64,000 nt of DNA. It comes from Streptomyces sp. NBC_01267. Its GTDB lineage: Bacteria > Actinomycetota > Actinomycetes > Streptomycetales > Streptomycetaceae. Location: contig NZ_CP108455.1 of the NCBI RefSeq assembly GCF_036241575.1, forward strand, positions 5,273,501 to 5,337,500, given 5' to 3'. The notes below the pieces were generated by a model, which ran no database searches, was not told where the DNA came from, and saw only the letters and a program-made list of their open reading frames with translations. Below are positions 7,569-15,452 of this stretch, one piece after another (the first letter of the stretch is position 1; each line of letters opens with the position of its first letter). The position numbers were made by a program, and so were the translations under genes.

Positions 7569-9898
7569 CCCCGTGCCCCCACCCGGACTGCGGAGGACTG
7601 CTCACCCCCGCGGGCTTCTGCCAGCGCACCGGCAGGCGCGTCGACCGCACGGCGGGCCGCCACGCGGGCACCCCGGCCCCGGCTCCCGCGCCACCCGGCC
7701 CCGCCCCGCAGGACGACACCCACGCCGCCCTGACCGCCCGGGTGGTGCTCCCCGGCCAGGACAAGTCCATCGACCCGCTCGCCCTGCCCGACGTGCTGCC
7801 CGCGGCCCCGGTGGCCGCGCCCGACGACGACGAAGGGCTGCGCAGCCTCGCCCTGGGACCCGACCGGATGCTCGCCGGGCAGTACCGGGTGCTCAGACAG
7901 GTCGGGTACGGCGGGATGGGCGAGGTGCACCTCGCCGAGGACACCCGCCTGGAGAACCGCCCCGTGGCGATCAAGTTCCTGCACCAGCACGACACGGACC
8001 CGAACAGCGAGCTGCGGGAACGCGGCAGGCTCAACGAGAAGGTGATGAGCAGCGAACGCCAGCAGCTCGTCGCCCTCAACCACCCCGACCTCATCCGGGT
8101 GTTCAACTACGGCCGCCACGAACCCGTCGGTGAGTTCCTGGTCCTCGAATACGCCAACGGACTGACGCTGGAAGAAGTCAGGGTGCGCGTCGCCAGGGAC
8201 CCCGAAGCGTTCGGCGGGGTGCGTTTCCACGAGTTCGTGCTCGGCTACGGCATCCGCATCCTGCAGGCCCTCAGCCACCTCCACGAGGAGAAGGGCAAGG
8301 TGTACGGGGACCTCAAGCCGCACAACGTCATGCACTGCGGCACCGGGATCAAGATCGTCGATGTGGGGAGCATCCGCCAGGAGGGCGCCGAGGGCCCGAC
8401 CACCGACCGCTACCGCGCCCCGGACGTGGGCAAGACCGGGGCCACCCGCTTCCAGGACGACCTGTTCAGCCTCGGCGTGACCCTGCGCGAACTCAGCGAA
8501 GCGGCCCCGCCCGCCCAGGGCCTGGGCCCCGAATCGCTGCGCCGGGTCCTGGACCGGGCCACCCGCCCGGACCGCCGGGCCAGGTTCGCCACCGCCGACG
8601 AGATGGCACTCCAACTGCGCGGGGTCCTGCGCGAACTGCGCTCGCTCCGCACCGGCCAGGAGTCCTTCGAACCGTCCCCGCTCTTCGTCCAGTCCGCCCA
8701 CGCGCTCGACGGGACGATCGGCTCGCCCCCGTCCCTGCACCAGCTGGCACGGGGCGCCCAGGCCCCGGCCGCACTCGGCGCGGTACCACCCGAGCACGGC
8801 GAGATGGCCTGCGGACTGCCCGTACCGAGAACGGACCCCGACGACCTCAACGCACCGCGCCTGAACCGTCTCGCCGAGGACGACCCGACCGCCCTCCTCC
8901 AGCGCACCGCCGACTGGGACCCGTCGGCCGAACTCCATCTGCTGCGCTGCCGCCTCCACATGACGCGCACGGTCGCCGCCGACGGCGCCGGGCCGCCCTG
9001 CCGGGTGCACGGGGCGGGCGACGAGTGCGCCGGGCCACTGTGCCAGGCCTACACGGAGGTCGCCGAGGCCCGGAAACTCATCGACCCGCGCTGGGCCCCG
9101 TACGACTGGCGGATCGACTGGCACCGCGGCCTGCTCGCCCTGGCCGGCGGGAACATCCAGCAGGCCGACATGCTCTTCGACGGCATCTACGGCGCGATCC
9201 CCGGCGAGTACGCGCCCAAGATCGCCCTCGGCTACTGCGCGGAGCAGCGGCAGGACCGGCCCCGGGCGCTGAAGTTCTACGACGCGGTCCGCCGCCGCAA
9301 CCACTCCTTCGGCGGCGCTGCCTTCGGCTGCGCCCGCGTACACCTGGCCGGACCGGGCACCGAGGGGCTGAACGAGGCCCTGGCCGCGCTGGAACTCGTA
9401 CCGGCGCACTCCCGTCATCTGACGGCCGCCCGGACCGCCGTCGTCCGGATCAAAGCAGCCAGGGCGCGCATCGACCCCGGCCCCGGGGACGAGGCGCTCA
9501 AGGACGCGCTGCACCGGCTCGGCCCGCTCTTCGACCAGCACGGACTGACCGACCAGCGGGCCCGCAGACGCCTGGAGACGGAACTCTGGGAGACGGTACT
9601 CACCCGCGTCCCGCCCCGGTCCCTCGCCGAACTCACCGCGGGCCTCGCCGACCGGCTCACCGCACCCGTGAACAGACAGCAGCTGAAAGAACTGCTCTCG
9701 CAGCTCTACCGCGGCCTCGCCGACCAGGCCAGACGCTCCGACCTGCCGGACAGCACCGAGATCGCGGAAGCGCTCATCGACCGGGCCAACGAGGTCCGCC
9801 CGCTGGGCTTCCGTCACGACAGGAGATATCCATGGCTGGGGCAGACACACCGGCAGCGGATCAGGGACCTGCTGAACCCGCTGTCCGCCTCGAAGTGA
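7565..9898 (+). CDS. PknG-like serine/threonine kinase with degenerate zinc ribbon and TPR domain
   Basis: 777-aa soluble kinase with PknG architecture. The N-terminus has Cys4, Cys9 and Cys19, but the position expected for the fourth zinc ligand is Thr22 (CQRTG). The kinase domain (about 105-370) has GYGGMGEV, VAIKFL (Lys137), YGDLKPHN (Asp249, no Arg before it) and DVGS in place of DFG. These variations match mycobacterial PknG, which reads NDLKPEN and DLGA. The C-terminal part (about 470-770) carries TPR-like repeats including PGEYAPKIALGYC and LVPAHSRHLTAAR, close to the PknG TPR pattern. GTG 7565 overlaps the upstream stop by 4 bases. In mycobacteria PknG controls glutamate metabolism through a GarA-type protein; no garA homologue is in the window. 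Confidence 0.9.
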   Translation: MTPCPHPDCGGLLTPAGFCQRTGRRVDRTAGRHAGTPAPAPAPPGPAPQDDTHAALTARVVLPGQDKSIDPLALPDVLPAAPVAAPDDDEGLRSLALGPDRMLAGQYRVLRQVGYGGMGEVHLAEDTRLENRPVAIKFLHQHDTDPNSELRERGRLNEKVMSSERQQLVALNHPDLIRVFNYGRHEPVGEFLVLEYANGLTLEEVRVRVARDPEAFGGVRFHEFVLGYGIRILQALSHLHEEKGKVYGDLKPHNVMHCGTGIKIVDVGSIRQEGAEGPTTDRYRAPDVGKTGATRFQDDLFSLGVTLRELSEAAPPAQGLGPESLRRVLDRATRPDRRARFATADEMALQLRGVLRELRSLRTGQESFEPSPLFVQSAHALDGTIGSPPSLHQLARGAQAPAALGAVPPEHGEMACGLPVPRTDPDDLNAPRLNRLAEDDPTALLQRTADWDPSAELHLLRCRLHMTRTVAADGAGPPCRVHGAGDECAGPLCQAYTEVAEARKLIDPRWAPYDWRIDWHRGLLALAGGNIQQADMLFDGIYGAIPGEYAPKIALGYCAEQRQDRPRALKFYDAVRRRNHSFGGAAFGCARVHLAGPGTEGLNEALAALELVPAHSRHLTAARTAVVRIKAARARIDPGPGDEALKDALHRLGPLFDQHGLTDQRARRRLETELWETVLTRVPPRSLAELTAGLADRLTAPVNRQQLKELLSQLYRGLADQARRSDLPDSTEIAEALIDRANEVRPLGFRHDRRYPWLGQTHRQRIRDLLNPLSASK

Positions 9899-11235
9899 GC
9901 CAGGTCGCCGAACTCCCGGTACCCGACGAGGGGCACGAGGCGCGGATGTACGCGCTCGTCACGGTCACCGTCCGGCGCCCGCCTCCCCGCACGCCCCGGA
10001 CCGGCCCCGGGCCGGCCCACGCACCGCACCACGCCGTCGTGTTCCTCATCGACCACTCGTCGTCGATGGTGCACCCGCCCACCCGGATGGCCGCCGCGTG
10101 GGACGCCGCAGCCGCCGCCGTGCACGCCGTGCCCGACGGCACCTACTTCGCGGTCGTCGCGGGCAGCGAACGGCCCACCCTCGTCTACCCGGCGCCGCAG
10201 CCCGGGACGCCCGGCGCGCCCGTCGCCGCCGACGACGCGACCCGCCGGGCCGCCGAGGACGCCCTGCGCGCCGGTTCCCCGGGCGGCGGCACCGCGATCG
10301 GCGGCTGGCTGACCCGCGCACGCGAACTCTTCCGTCAACTCCCGGGAAACGGGGAGGGATTCGTATGCCACGTACTGCTGCTCACCGACGGCAGGAACGA
10401 GCCCGCGTACGAGTCGGGCGACCGGCTCACCGAACAGGTCGAGGCCTGCGCCGACGAGTTCACCTGCGACGCGGTCGGCATCGGCGACGACTGGAGATCC
10501 CACGAACTGCTGCTGATCACCGGCACCCTGCACGGTGTCGCGTACGCCGTCGAGGACCTGGACGGGCTCACCGAGCGGCTCCGCGACCTCACCCGCGAAG
10601 CCGCGGACCGCCACCTCGCCGGACTGCGCGTACGGCTCTACCGCAGCGAACGGGCCGAACTGCGCTCCTTCGGCCAGGTCCATCCCACCCGGCGGGAGCT
10701 GACACCCGTACCGGCGCCCGAACCGACGCCGACCCCGTACGTGACGGAGTTCGCCACCCAGCCCTGGGGCGACGAGACCCGCTCGTACCTCCTCTCGCTC
10801 ACCGCCCTGCACGCCGGGGACGAAGTGGGCTCGGAGGTGATGCTCGCCGAGGTCGAACTCGTGCGCGCCGACGGCGACCGCATCCCCGTCACCCTGCCGC
10901 CCTCCGTGCCCGTCCTGGTCCGCTGGTCGGGCGACCACGGCCTGTACAGCCGGATGCACCCGGACGTCGGCCACTACCTGCACCAGGAAGAGCTGGTCCG
11001 GGTCTTCGAGGAAGGCTGCGCCGCGCTGCGCGTACCGGACGCCGGGACCGCCTGCCGGGCCTTCGGCCGCGCCTGGCAACTCGCCGTCGACGTGGGCGAC
11101 GAGGCCATGCAGAAACACCTGCGGAAACTGATCGAACCGGGGGAGGACGGCAGCGTCCGGCTCCTCTCCAGGATCAGACCGTTCGACATCGAGTCCGCCC
11201 GGATCCGCGTCAGCCACACGGTGACTCCCCGGTGA
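9832..11235 (+). CDS. von Willebrand factor A domain protein
   Basis: 467-aa protein without signal peptide. The vWA domain (about 65-250) has a complete metal site: DHSSSM (Asp74, Ser76, Ser78), the Thr in GGGTAIGG, and the Asp in LLTDGRN. The C-terminal half (about 280-460) is beta-rich, then helical (DVGHYLHQEELVRVFEEG), of unknown role. vWA domains bind partner proteins through the metal, so a scaffold for the kinase or membrane protein is reasonable. The start is fixed by AGGAG (9821-9825), six bases before ATG 9832; this puts the first 67 bases inside the kinase gene, an unusually long overlap suggesting strict co-translation. Confidence 0.9.
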   Translation: MAGADTPAADQGPAEPAVRLEVSQVAELPVPDEGHEARMYALVTVTVRRPPPRTPRTGPGPAHAPHHAVVFLIDHSSSMVHPPTRMAAAWDAAAAAVHAVPDGTYFAVVAGSERPTLVYPAPQPGTPGAPVAADDATRRAAEDALRAGSPGGGTAIGGWLTRARELFRQLPGNGEGFVCHVLLLTDGRNEPAYESGDRLTEQVEACADEFTCDAVGIGDDWRSHELLLITGTLHGVAYAVEDLDGLTERLRDLTREAADRHLAGLRVRLYRSERAELRSFGQVHPTRRELTPVPAPEPTPTPYVTEFATQPWGDETRSYLLSLTALHAGDEVGSEVMLAEVELVRADGDRIPVTLPPSVPVLVRWSGDHGLYSRMHPDVGHYLHQEELVRVFEEGCAALRVPDAGTACRAFGRAWQLAVDVGDEAMQKHLRKLIEPGEDGSVRLLSRIRPFDIESARIRVSHTVTPR

Positions 11236-12359
11236 GCGGCGACCGACCGCCCCGGCGCCCCGGTCCCCGGCAGCTCGCGCGGATGCTCCACGGGCTCCGC
11301 CGGTACCTCTGCCTGGCCCCCGTGCCCGACGGGCAGAGCCCCGCTTTCCTCCGCGACCGGGTGATCGCCCTGCCGCTGCTCACCCTGATCGCGTTCGGCA
11401 CGCTGTCCCTGGCGTACGGCGGGGTGCACGACGACTCGGCCCGGGTGGCCCGGCACACCAGCCCCGCCCTGGTGGAGCTGACCCGCGCCGAGGTCTCCCT
11501 GGCGCAGGCACAGCGGGAAGCCGAATCGGCGCTCACCGGACCGGAGATCGTCGGCCTCGGCCAGACCTACCCGACCCTGATCACCCGCGCCACCCAGAAC
11601 CTCAACCAGGTCGCCCAGTCCCCGGCGCTGAGCGCCTCGCAACGCCAGGGCCTCCAGGTGGTGTCGGGCCTCGTCGTCGCCTACAACGGCTACGTCGGCA
11701 CGGCCGACCGCAACAGGAACGACCCCACCCTCAGCAAGGCCTACCTCTCGTACGCGCTCAGCATGCTCTGCGAGACGACCCGATCCACCGGCACCCCGGC
11801 ACGCTGCACCGACCGGGCCGTGCACGGCTACGAGGCGACCACCATCCAGGACCGCATCGACCAGCTGGAGCGGAGCCTGCGCACCGACCTGGACGCCGAG
11901 GCCGGATGGGGGACCCGGCCGGTGGTCCTCGCCGCGGTCTCCTGCGCCGCCTTCGTCCTGCTCGCGGTGGGCCTGGTGCGCACGCTCGGCTTCCTCCGGG
12001 TGCGGTTCCGGCTGCTGAGCCTTCCGCTGGCCGCGGCCGTACTGCCGCTGCTCGCCCTGCCGGTGCTGGTGCTGGGGACCGTGCGGGTGCACCAAGGGCA
12101 GGCCGCCGTGCGGCAGATCGCCGACGTGGACCTCGCCGAGGTCTCCACGGTGAGCGACACCTCGGCCGTCCCCAACCCCATCGACACCCTGCAACAGCGG
12201 ACCGAGCACGCCATGAGCGGGGCGCACAGCGCGGACTGGGCGTCGGTGACCGGCTTCATCCTGCCGGTCGGCCTGCTGAGCGCCGCAACCACCGGCTGGG
12301 CGCTCCTCGCCTACCGGCGCGACTACGTCCGCGTTCCGCGACGGGAGGCCTTCCGGTGA
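11232..12359 (+). CDS. GlnX-like four-helix membrane protein
   Basis: 375-aa membrane protein. Four hydrophobic segments are visible: ALPLLTLIAFGTLSLAY (about 47-63), VVLAAVSCAAFVLLAVGLV (about 235-255), LPLAAAVLPLLALPVLVLG (about 263-285) and a last one starting GFILPVGLL (about 340-365). An extracytoplasmic helical region of about 170 residues separates segments 1 and 2 and a shorter loop separates 3 and 4. This layout, and its place between a PknG-like kinase and a binding lipoprotein, matches mycobacterial GlnX, which passes ligand information from GlnH to PknG. Assignment is by topology and context; sequence similarity was not computed. Both junctions are 4-base overlaps. Confidence 0.75.
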   Translation: MSGDRPPRRPGPRQLARMLHGLRRYLCLAPVPDGQSPAFLRDRVIALPLLTLIAFGTLSLAYGGVHDDSARVARHTSPALVELTRAEVSLAQAQREAESALTGPEIVGLGQTYPTLITRATQNLNQVAQSPALSASQRQGLQVVSGLVVAYNGYVGTADRNRNDPTLSKAYLSYALSMLCETTRSTGTPARCTDRAVHGYEATTIQDRIDQLERSLRTDLDAEAGWGTRPVVLAAVSCAAFVLLAVGLVRTLGFLRVRFRLLSLPLAAAVLPLLALPVLVLGTVRVHQGQAAVRQIADVDLAEVSTVSDTSAVPNPIDTLQQRTEHAMSGAHSADWASVTGFILPVGLLSAATTGWALLAYRRDYVRVPRREAFR

Positions 12360-13618
12360 TCCGAACGTACTCGACGCGCTCCCGGGCAGGGCTGCGACTG
12401 CTGCTCTCCGGCACGCTGCTCGCCCTCGCCGCGCTGAGCGGCGGCTGTTCGGCGGGCGGCAGGCAGACCGTGGTCGTCCTCGGTCCCTGGACGGGGCCCG
12501 AGGCGGCGGCGTTCACCAGGACGCTGGACCTGCTGGACGACCACACCCCGTACACGTACACCTACCAGGGCACCAGCTCGCTGCGGGAGACCCTGGTCGC
12601 ACAGCTGGAGGCGGGAGCCCCGCCGGACGTGGCCGTCCTCAACAGCCAGGGCGAGCTGGCCGAGTACGCGCACGAGGGCGTACTGACCCCGCTGACCGGG
12701 GACCTGGGGAGCAAGGCGTACGCGCCGTGGGCACCCGAACTGGTCGTCAACGGCAGCAGACACACCTACTGGGTGCCGCTGAAGGTGGATGTGAAGAGCC
12801 TGGTGTGGACCAGACCGTCACAGCCGGTCGAGCCGCACACCTGGTGCCTGGGGATGAGCGCGCAGGCCACCACCGGCTGGCCGGGCACCGACTGGATCGA
12901 GGACATCCTGCTGCACCAGGCGGGTCCGGACGTGTACGAGCAGTGGGCGGTCGGCGACCTGCCGTGGACCAGCCGCGCGATGCGGGACGCCTGGAGCACC
13001 TGGGCCACGCTGATCCACGGGCAGGACGCGAGGAGCGCGCTGGAGACCCCGTACGAAGGGGCGGGGGGCAAGGGCCTGCTCAACTCCGGAGACTGCACGG
13101 AGGAGCACGAGAGCTCCTTCATCCGCTACCTCTACGGCCAGGACATCGCTTTCGAGCCGACCGCCGACGCGGTACCGGCGCTGAGCGGACACAAGGACTC
13201 GTTCGAGGTGTCGGCCGACATGGCGGCGGTGTTCCGCGACAGCCCGGCAGCCATGAAACTGCTGAGCCAGCTGTCGGGGCCCGAAGGCCGGGAGACCTGG
13301 ATGGCACAGGCCGAACCGCAGCTGAAGCCGCTCTTCCCCAGCGCCTCGGACCCGCGGCCCCAGGACCGGATCGGCGGCAAGGTCGCGACCCTGCTCACCG
13401 GCGGCACGAGCGCATCACCCACCCGTCACCTGTGCTTCGACGCTTCCGACACCATGCCGCCCACGCTGCGCGACGCCTTCCAGCACGCGGTGCTGAAATT
13501 CCTCAGCTCCCCCGGCAAGGCCTCCCAGAACGCGCTGCTGGGCCAGCTGGAACAGGAACGCACCCGGCTGCCGGTGGCGGACCGACTGCCGGGCGTCTGC
13601 GGAAGCCCGGCCGCGTGA
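12356..13618 (+). CDS. Solute-binding lipoprotein (GlnH-like position, family-1-like fold)
   Basis: 420-aa secreted binding protein. An Arg-rich start and the hydrophobic core LLLSGTLLALAAL precede LSGGCSAGG; Cys near residue 31 is a likely lipidation site, although Ser rather than Leu occupies -3. Mature features such as QLEAGAPPDVAVLN and YAHEGVLTPLTGDL recall the large extracellular binding proteins of sugar importers (family 1), not the amino-acid-binding family of mycobacterial GlnH. No importer permease or ATPase is adjacent, so it probably acts as a sensor for the membrane protein before it. GTG 12356 overlaps the preceding stop. Last gene of the operon. The ligand is unknown. Confidence 0.8.
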   Translation: MIRTYSTRSRAGLRLLLSGTLLALAALSGGCSAGGRQTVVVLGPWTGPEAAAFTRTLDLLDDHTPYTYTYQGTSSLRETLVAQLEAGAPPDVAVLNSQGELAEYAHEGVLTPLTGDLGSKAYAPWAPELVVNGSRHTYWVPLKVDVKSLVWTRPSQPVEPHTWCLGMSAQATTGWPGTDWIEDILLHQAGPDVYEQWAVGDLPWTSRAMRDAWSTWATLIHGQDARSALETPYEGAGGKGLLNSGDCTEEHESSFIRYLYGQDIAFEPTADAVPALSGHKDSFEVSADMAAVFRDSPAAMKLLSQLSGPEGRETWMAQAEPQLKPLFPSASDPRPQDRIGGKVATLLTGGTSASPTRHLCFDASDTMPPTLRDAFQHAVLKFLSSPGKASQNALLGQLEQERTRLPVADRLPGVCGSPAA

Positions 13619-13662
13619 GCGGACGCGGGCGGGGCCTGCTTTCCGGGCTTCCGCGGCGTTCT

Positions 13663-13698
13663 GGGCTTCCTGGGCTTCCTGGGCTTCCTGGGCTTCCT
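13663..13698. repeat. Four perfect copies of a 9-bp tandem repeat
   Basis: The unit GGGCTTCCT occurs four times head to tail, starting 45 bases after the binding-protein stop. A diverged partial copy (GGGCTTCCG, near 13645) precedes it. The array separates the operon from the mycoredoxin remnant. It forms no clear hairpin; slippage is its likely origin. Confidence 0.9.
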
Positions 13699-13708
13699 GG
13701 CGGCGGGG

Positions 13709-13798
13709 TTACGCGCCGATCTTCTGCTTGACCTGCGCCAGCGAGGGGTTGGTCAACGTCGACCCGTCGGGGAAGAGAACGGTCGGCACGGTCCTCAC
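13709..13798 (-). pseudogene. C-terminal mycoredoxin remnant (29 codons)
   Basis: The minus strand reads VRTVPTVLF, DGSTLTNPS and LAQVKQKIGA then stop. This is the conserved C-terminal third of a mycoredoxin/glutaredoxin, including the cis-Pro TVPT motif. The N-terminal part with the CxxC active site is absent upstream. It is a diverged second copy, not a recent duplicate of the intact gene at 15453-15710, and its DGSTLTNPS resembles Mycobacterium Mrx1 more than the neighbour does. A perfect AGGAGG (13804-13809, minus) precedes the GTG at 13798, so a 29-residue peptide could still be made. Most likely a scar of gene loss. Positions 13799-14016 hold no convincing gene. Confidence 0.7.
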
Positions 13799-14016
13799 GC
13801 TTCCCTCCTGCTTGTGGCGGCCAGGGAGGGCCGCCTCGTCTTCGAGCCCGCACACGGGGCCCATCCTCGCTACGCCGGCGCGATGAGTCATCCGGACAGC
13901 GCCCCTGATCACGACCTTGCGTTCGCTCTCCAGGCCACCGGGTTCGAGACGGCCGCTGAGCCGCCGGCCCCGGACACTCCACTCGCGCGCGCCCTGGCCT
14001 ACGCCTCCGAGCCAGG

Positions 14017-14070
14017 GTGGAGAGCTTGACCGACGAGCACTTCGAGTCGGCGAAGGCCAGGCTCCTCTGA
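14017..14070 (+). pseudogene. SHOCT-like C-terminal tail fragment
   Basis: The frame VESLTDEHFESAKARLL then stop matches the end of SHOCT domains (LTDEEFxxAKxxLL). Upstream the same frame is open only to a stop near 13957 and shows no conserved sequence. A different frame (13883-14029) encodes 48 residues that might once have been joined by a frameshift. It is treated as a gene fragment. Positions 14071-14174 show nothing else. Confidence 0.35.
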
Positions 14071-14174
14071 CCTCGTCGGTACCTGGTGTCGATCCCCTGT
14101 CGGGGGCACGTAGGGCCTGTTGCGAATGCCGCAGACGGCCAAAGTGGCGGTGCGGGAGCTCCCGCGGCGCGCTC

Positions 14175-14912
14175 CTACTGCGGTCGCATCAGGTCCAAGT
14201 CCTCGCCCCATGCGTCCAGTACCGCGCTGTGCCCGGCCCGCCGGGCCACTGCCTCGACCTGTGCGAAGAGACGACGCTGTGTGGACACGTCGCCCATTCC
14301 TGAGATGCGGTCCGCAGTGTCGAGCAGCATGCCGGTGTCCCAGCCGGGTAGTGGGAATCGGGCGAGCTCCCATTGCAGGTACTTGTCGTAGGGGCGGGGG
14401 CGACGGTCGACAGTGAAGAGCAACTCCAGCAGAAACCGGATGCTGTCGGCGGCGTCGAGGCGGGCCGCGAGTGCATGCCCGTCGCGGTCGTTCTTGACCG
14501 AGCGGTAGACGGAGTTGGCGTAGGCATCGAGCCACTCGCCCGCCTTCCGGAAGGCTTCATCGGCGTCGAGCCGTGCCTTGCCGGCCAGGATCTGGGCGAT
14601 GCCTCCGTCGAGCCGGTCGAGCACAATCCGGGCGCGGGCCAGGGCGTACCGCTCAAAGCCGGGCATTCCGGCGGCGCGGAACTCGTCGAGGGACAGGATG
14701 ACGAGGTCGAGTTCCGGGGTGCGGTGCCCCGTGAACCGGGCGAGGGCCGTCGTGGCGCCATCGGCGAGGACGACGTACAGGTCGTGGTCGGAATGCTCGG
14801 TGGTCATGCCCTCGTGGGCCCGGGAGCCTTTGAGGACGAGGCCGACGACAGTTGGATCAGCGGCGGCGAGTTCGACGAACGCGTCGTAGGTGAGGGGTTG
14901 CTGAGCATTCAT
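14175..14912 (-). CDS. Nucleotidyltransferase-fold protein
   Basis: 245-aa soluble protein. The N-terminus has VLKGSRAHEG followed by SDHDLYVV, the GS...DxD signature of the polymerase-beta nucleotidyltransferase fold, with a third acidic residue in LDLVIL. The helical C-terminus (about 115-245) resembles that of antibiotic or small-molecule nucleotidyltransferases, but no known substrate class is recognised. ATG 14912 is chosen because GGAGA lies 8 bases upstream and residues before it look non-coding. It stands alone between the operon scar and mycoredoxin and is probably acquired accessory DNA. Confidence 0.75.
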   Translation of the reverse strand: MNAQQPLTYDAFVELAAADPTVVGLVLKGSRAHEGMTTEHSDHDLYVVLADGATTALARFTGHRTPELDLVILSLDEFRAAGMPGFERYALARARIVLDRLDGGIAQILAGKARLDADEAFRKAGEWLDAYANSVYRSVKNDRDGHALAARLDAADSIRFLLELLFTVDRRPRPYDKYLQWELARFPLPGWDTGMLLDTADRISGMGDVSTQRRLFAQVEAVARRAGHSAVLDAWGEDLDLMRPQ

Positions 14913-15404
14913 TGCGTGATCTCCGGCGTTGTGATGACGGGTATGCCAACCGGGCGGCCTCGAACACATCGGGGTCGCCCGTACCGTCTGCGGCGGCGCT
15001 TGGCCACCGCCCGGAAGATCAACGCACGTGCGGACTCTACCGCCCGGCCGGTCGAGAGGTCCCGCACTCGGCAGTTCGAAGGACCGCCACTGGTCGAGGG
15101 TCGCAACCGCATCCCCTACGGGGGCCGCGCGGGCCCGCAGAACCAGCTGGGCGCCTTCGGTCTACGCATCGCCTACGACACCTACCGTACGGAGCTGACG
15201 AGCGACGCCACTGCGGTCCACGGCGGAAACGGTGGAGAGTCGGTGTGCGGCGGCTACGGTCACATGCCGCATGGCATACGGCTGCCCCTGGCCACCGCCA
15301 GTCGCACCCCGTCCATGGTCGAGTTCGGACCACGGCGGTAGCCGATACCGGGTGTGCCGAGGACGGGCTTCCTCGTCCTGCTGCTGGAGCCCCCAGGGCA
15401 CACA
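14913..15404. other. Gene-free stretch between nucleotidyltransferase and mycoredoxin
   Basis: About 490 bases without a convincing gene on either strand. Open frames exist, but none shows a ribosome site together with a recognisable domain. It may hold the nucleotidyltransferase promoter near 14930-15000 and decayed sequence from rearrangement of this interval. Confidence 0.5.
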
Positions 15405-15437
15405 AAACCCCCGAGCGGCGTCAGGCCGGCCGGGGGT
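15405..15437 (-). terminator. Rho-independent terminator of the mycoredoxin gene
   Basis: On the minus strand CCCCCG and CGGGGG form a stem around a GC-rich inner part, followed directly by TTTT (complement of 15405-15408). It lies 15 bases beyond the mycoredoxin stop. Confidence 0.8.
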
Positions 15438-15452
15438 TGCGTCTCGAGAGAG

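Noticed and set aside
7361..9850. 829-codon open frame on the minus strand
   Set aside because: Antisense to the protease and kinase genes, whose motifs are clear; composition is that of a shadow frame.
13883..14029. 48-codon plus-strand frame
   Set aside because: No ribosome site and no known domain; may be a decayed gene part but cannot be supported as coding.
14373..15341. 322-codon plus-strand frame over the nucleotidyltransferase gene and the gap after it
   Set aside because: Most of it is antisense to a gene with a clear GS...DxD signature; the rest has no ribosome site or recognisable motif.
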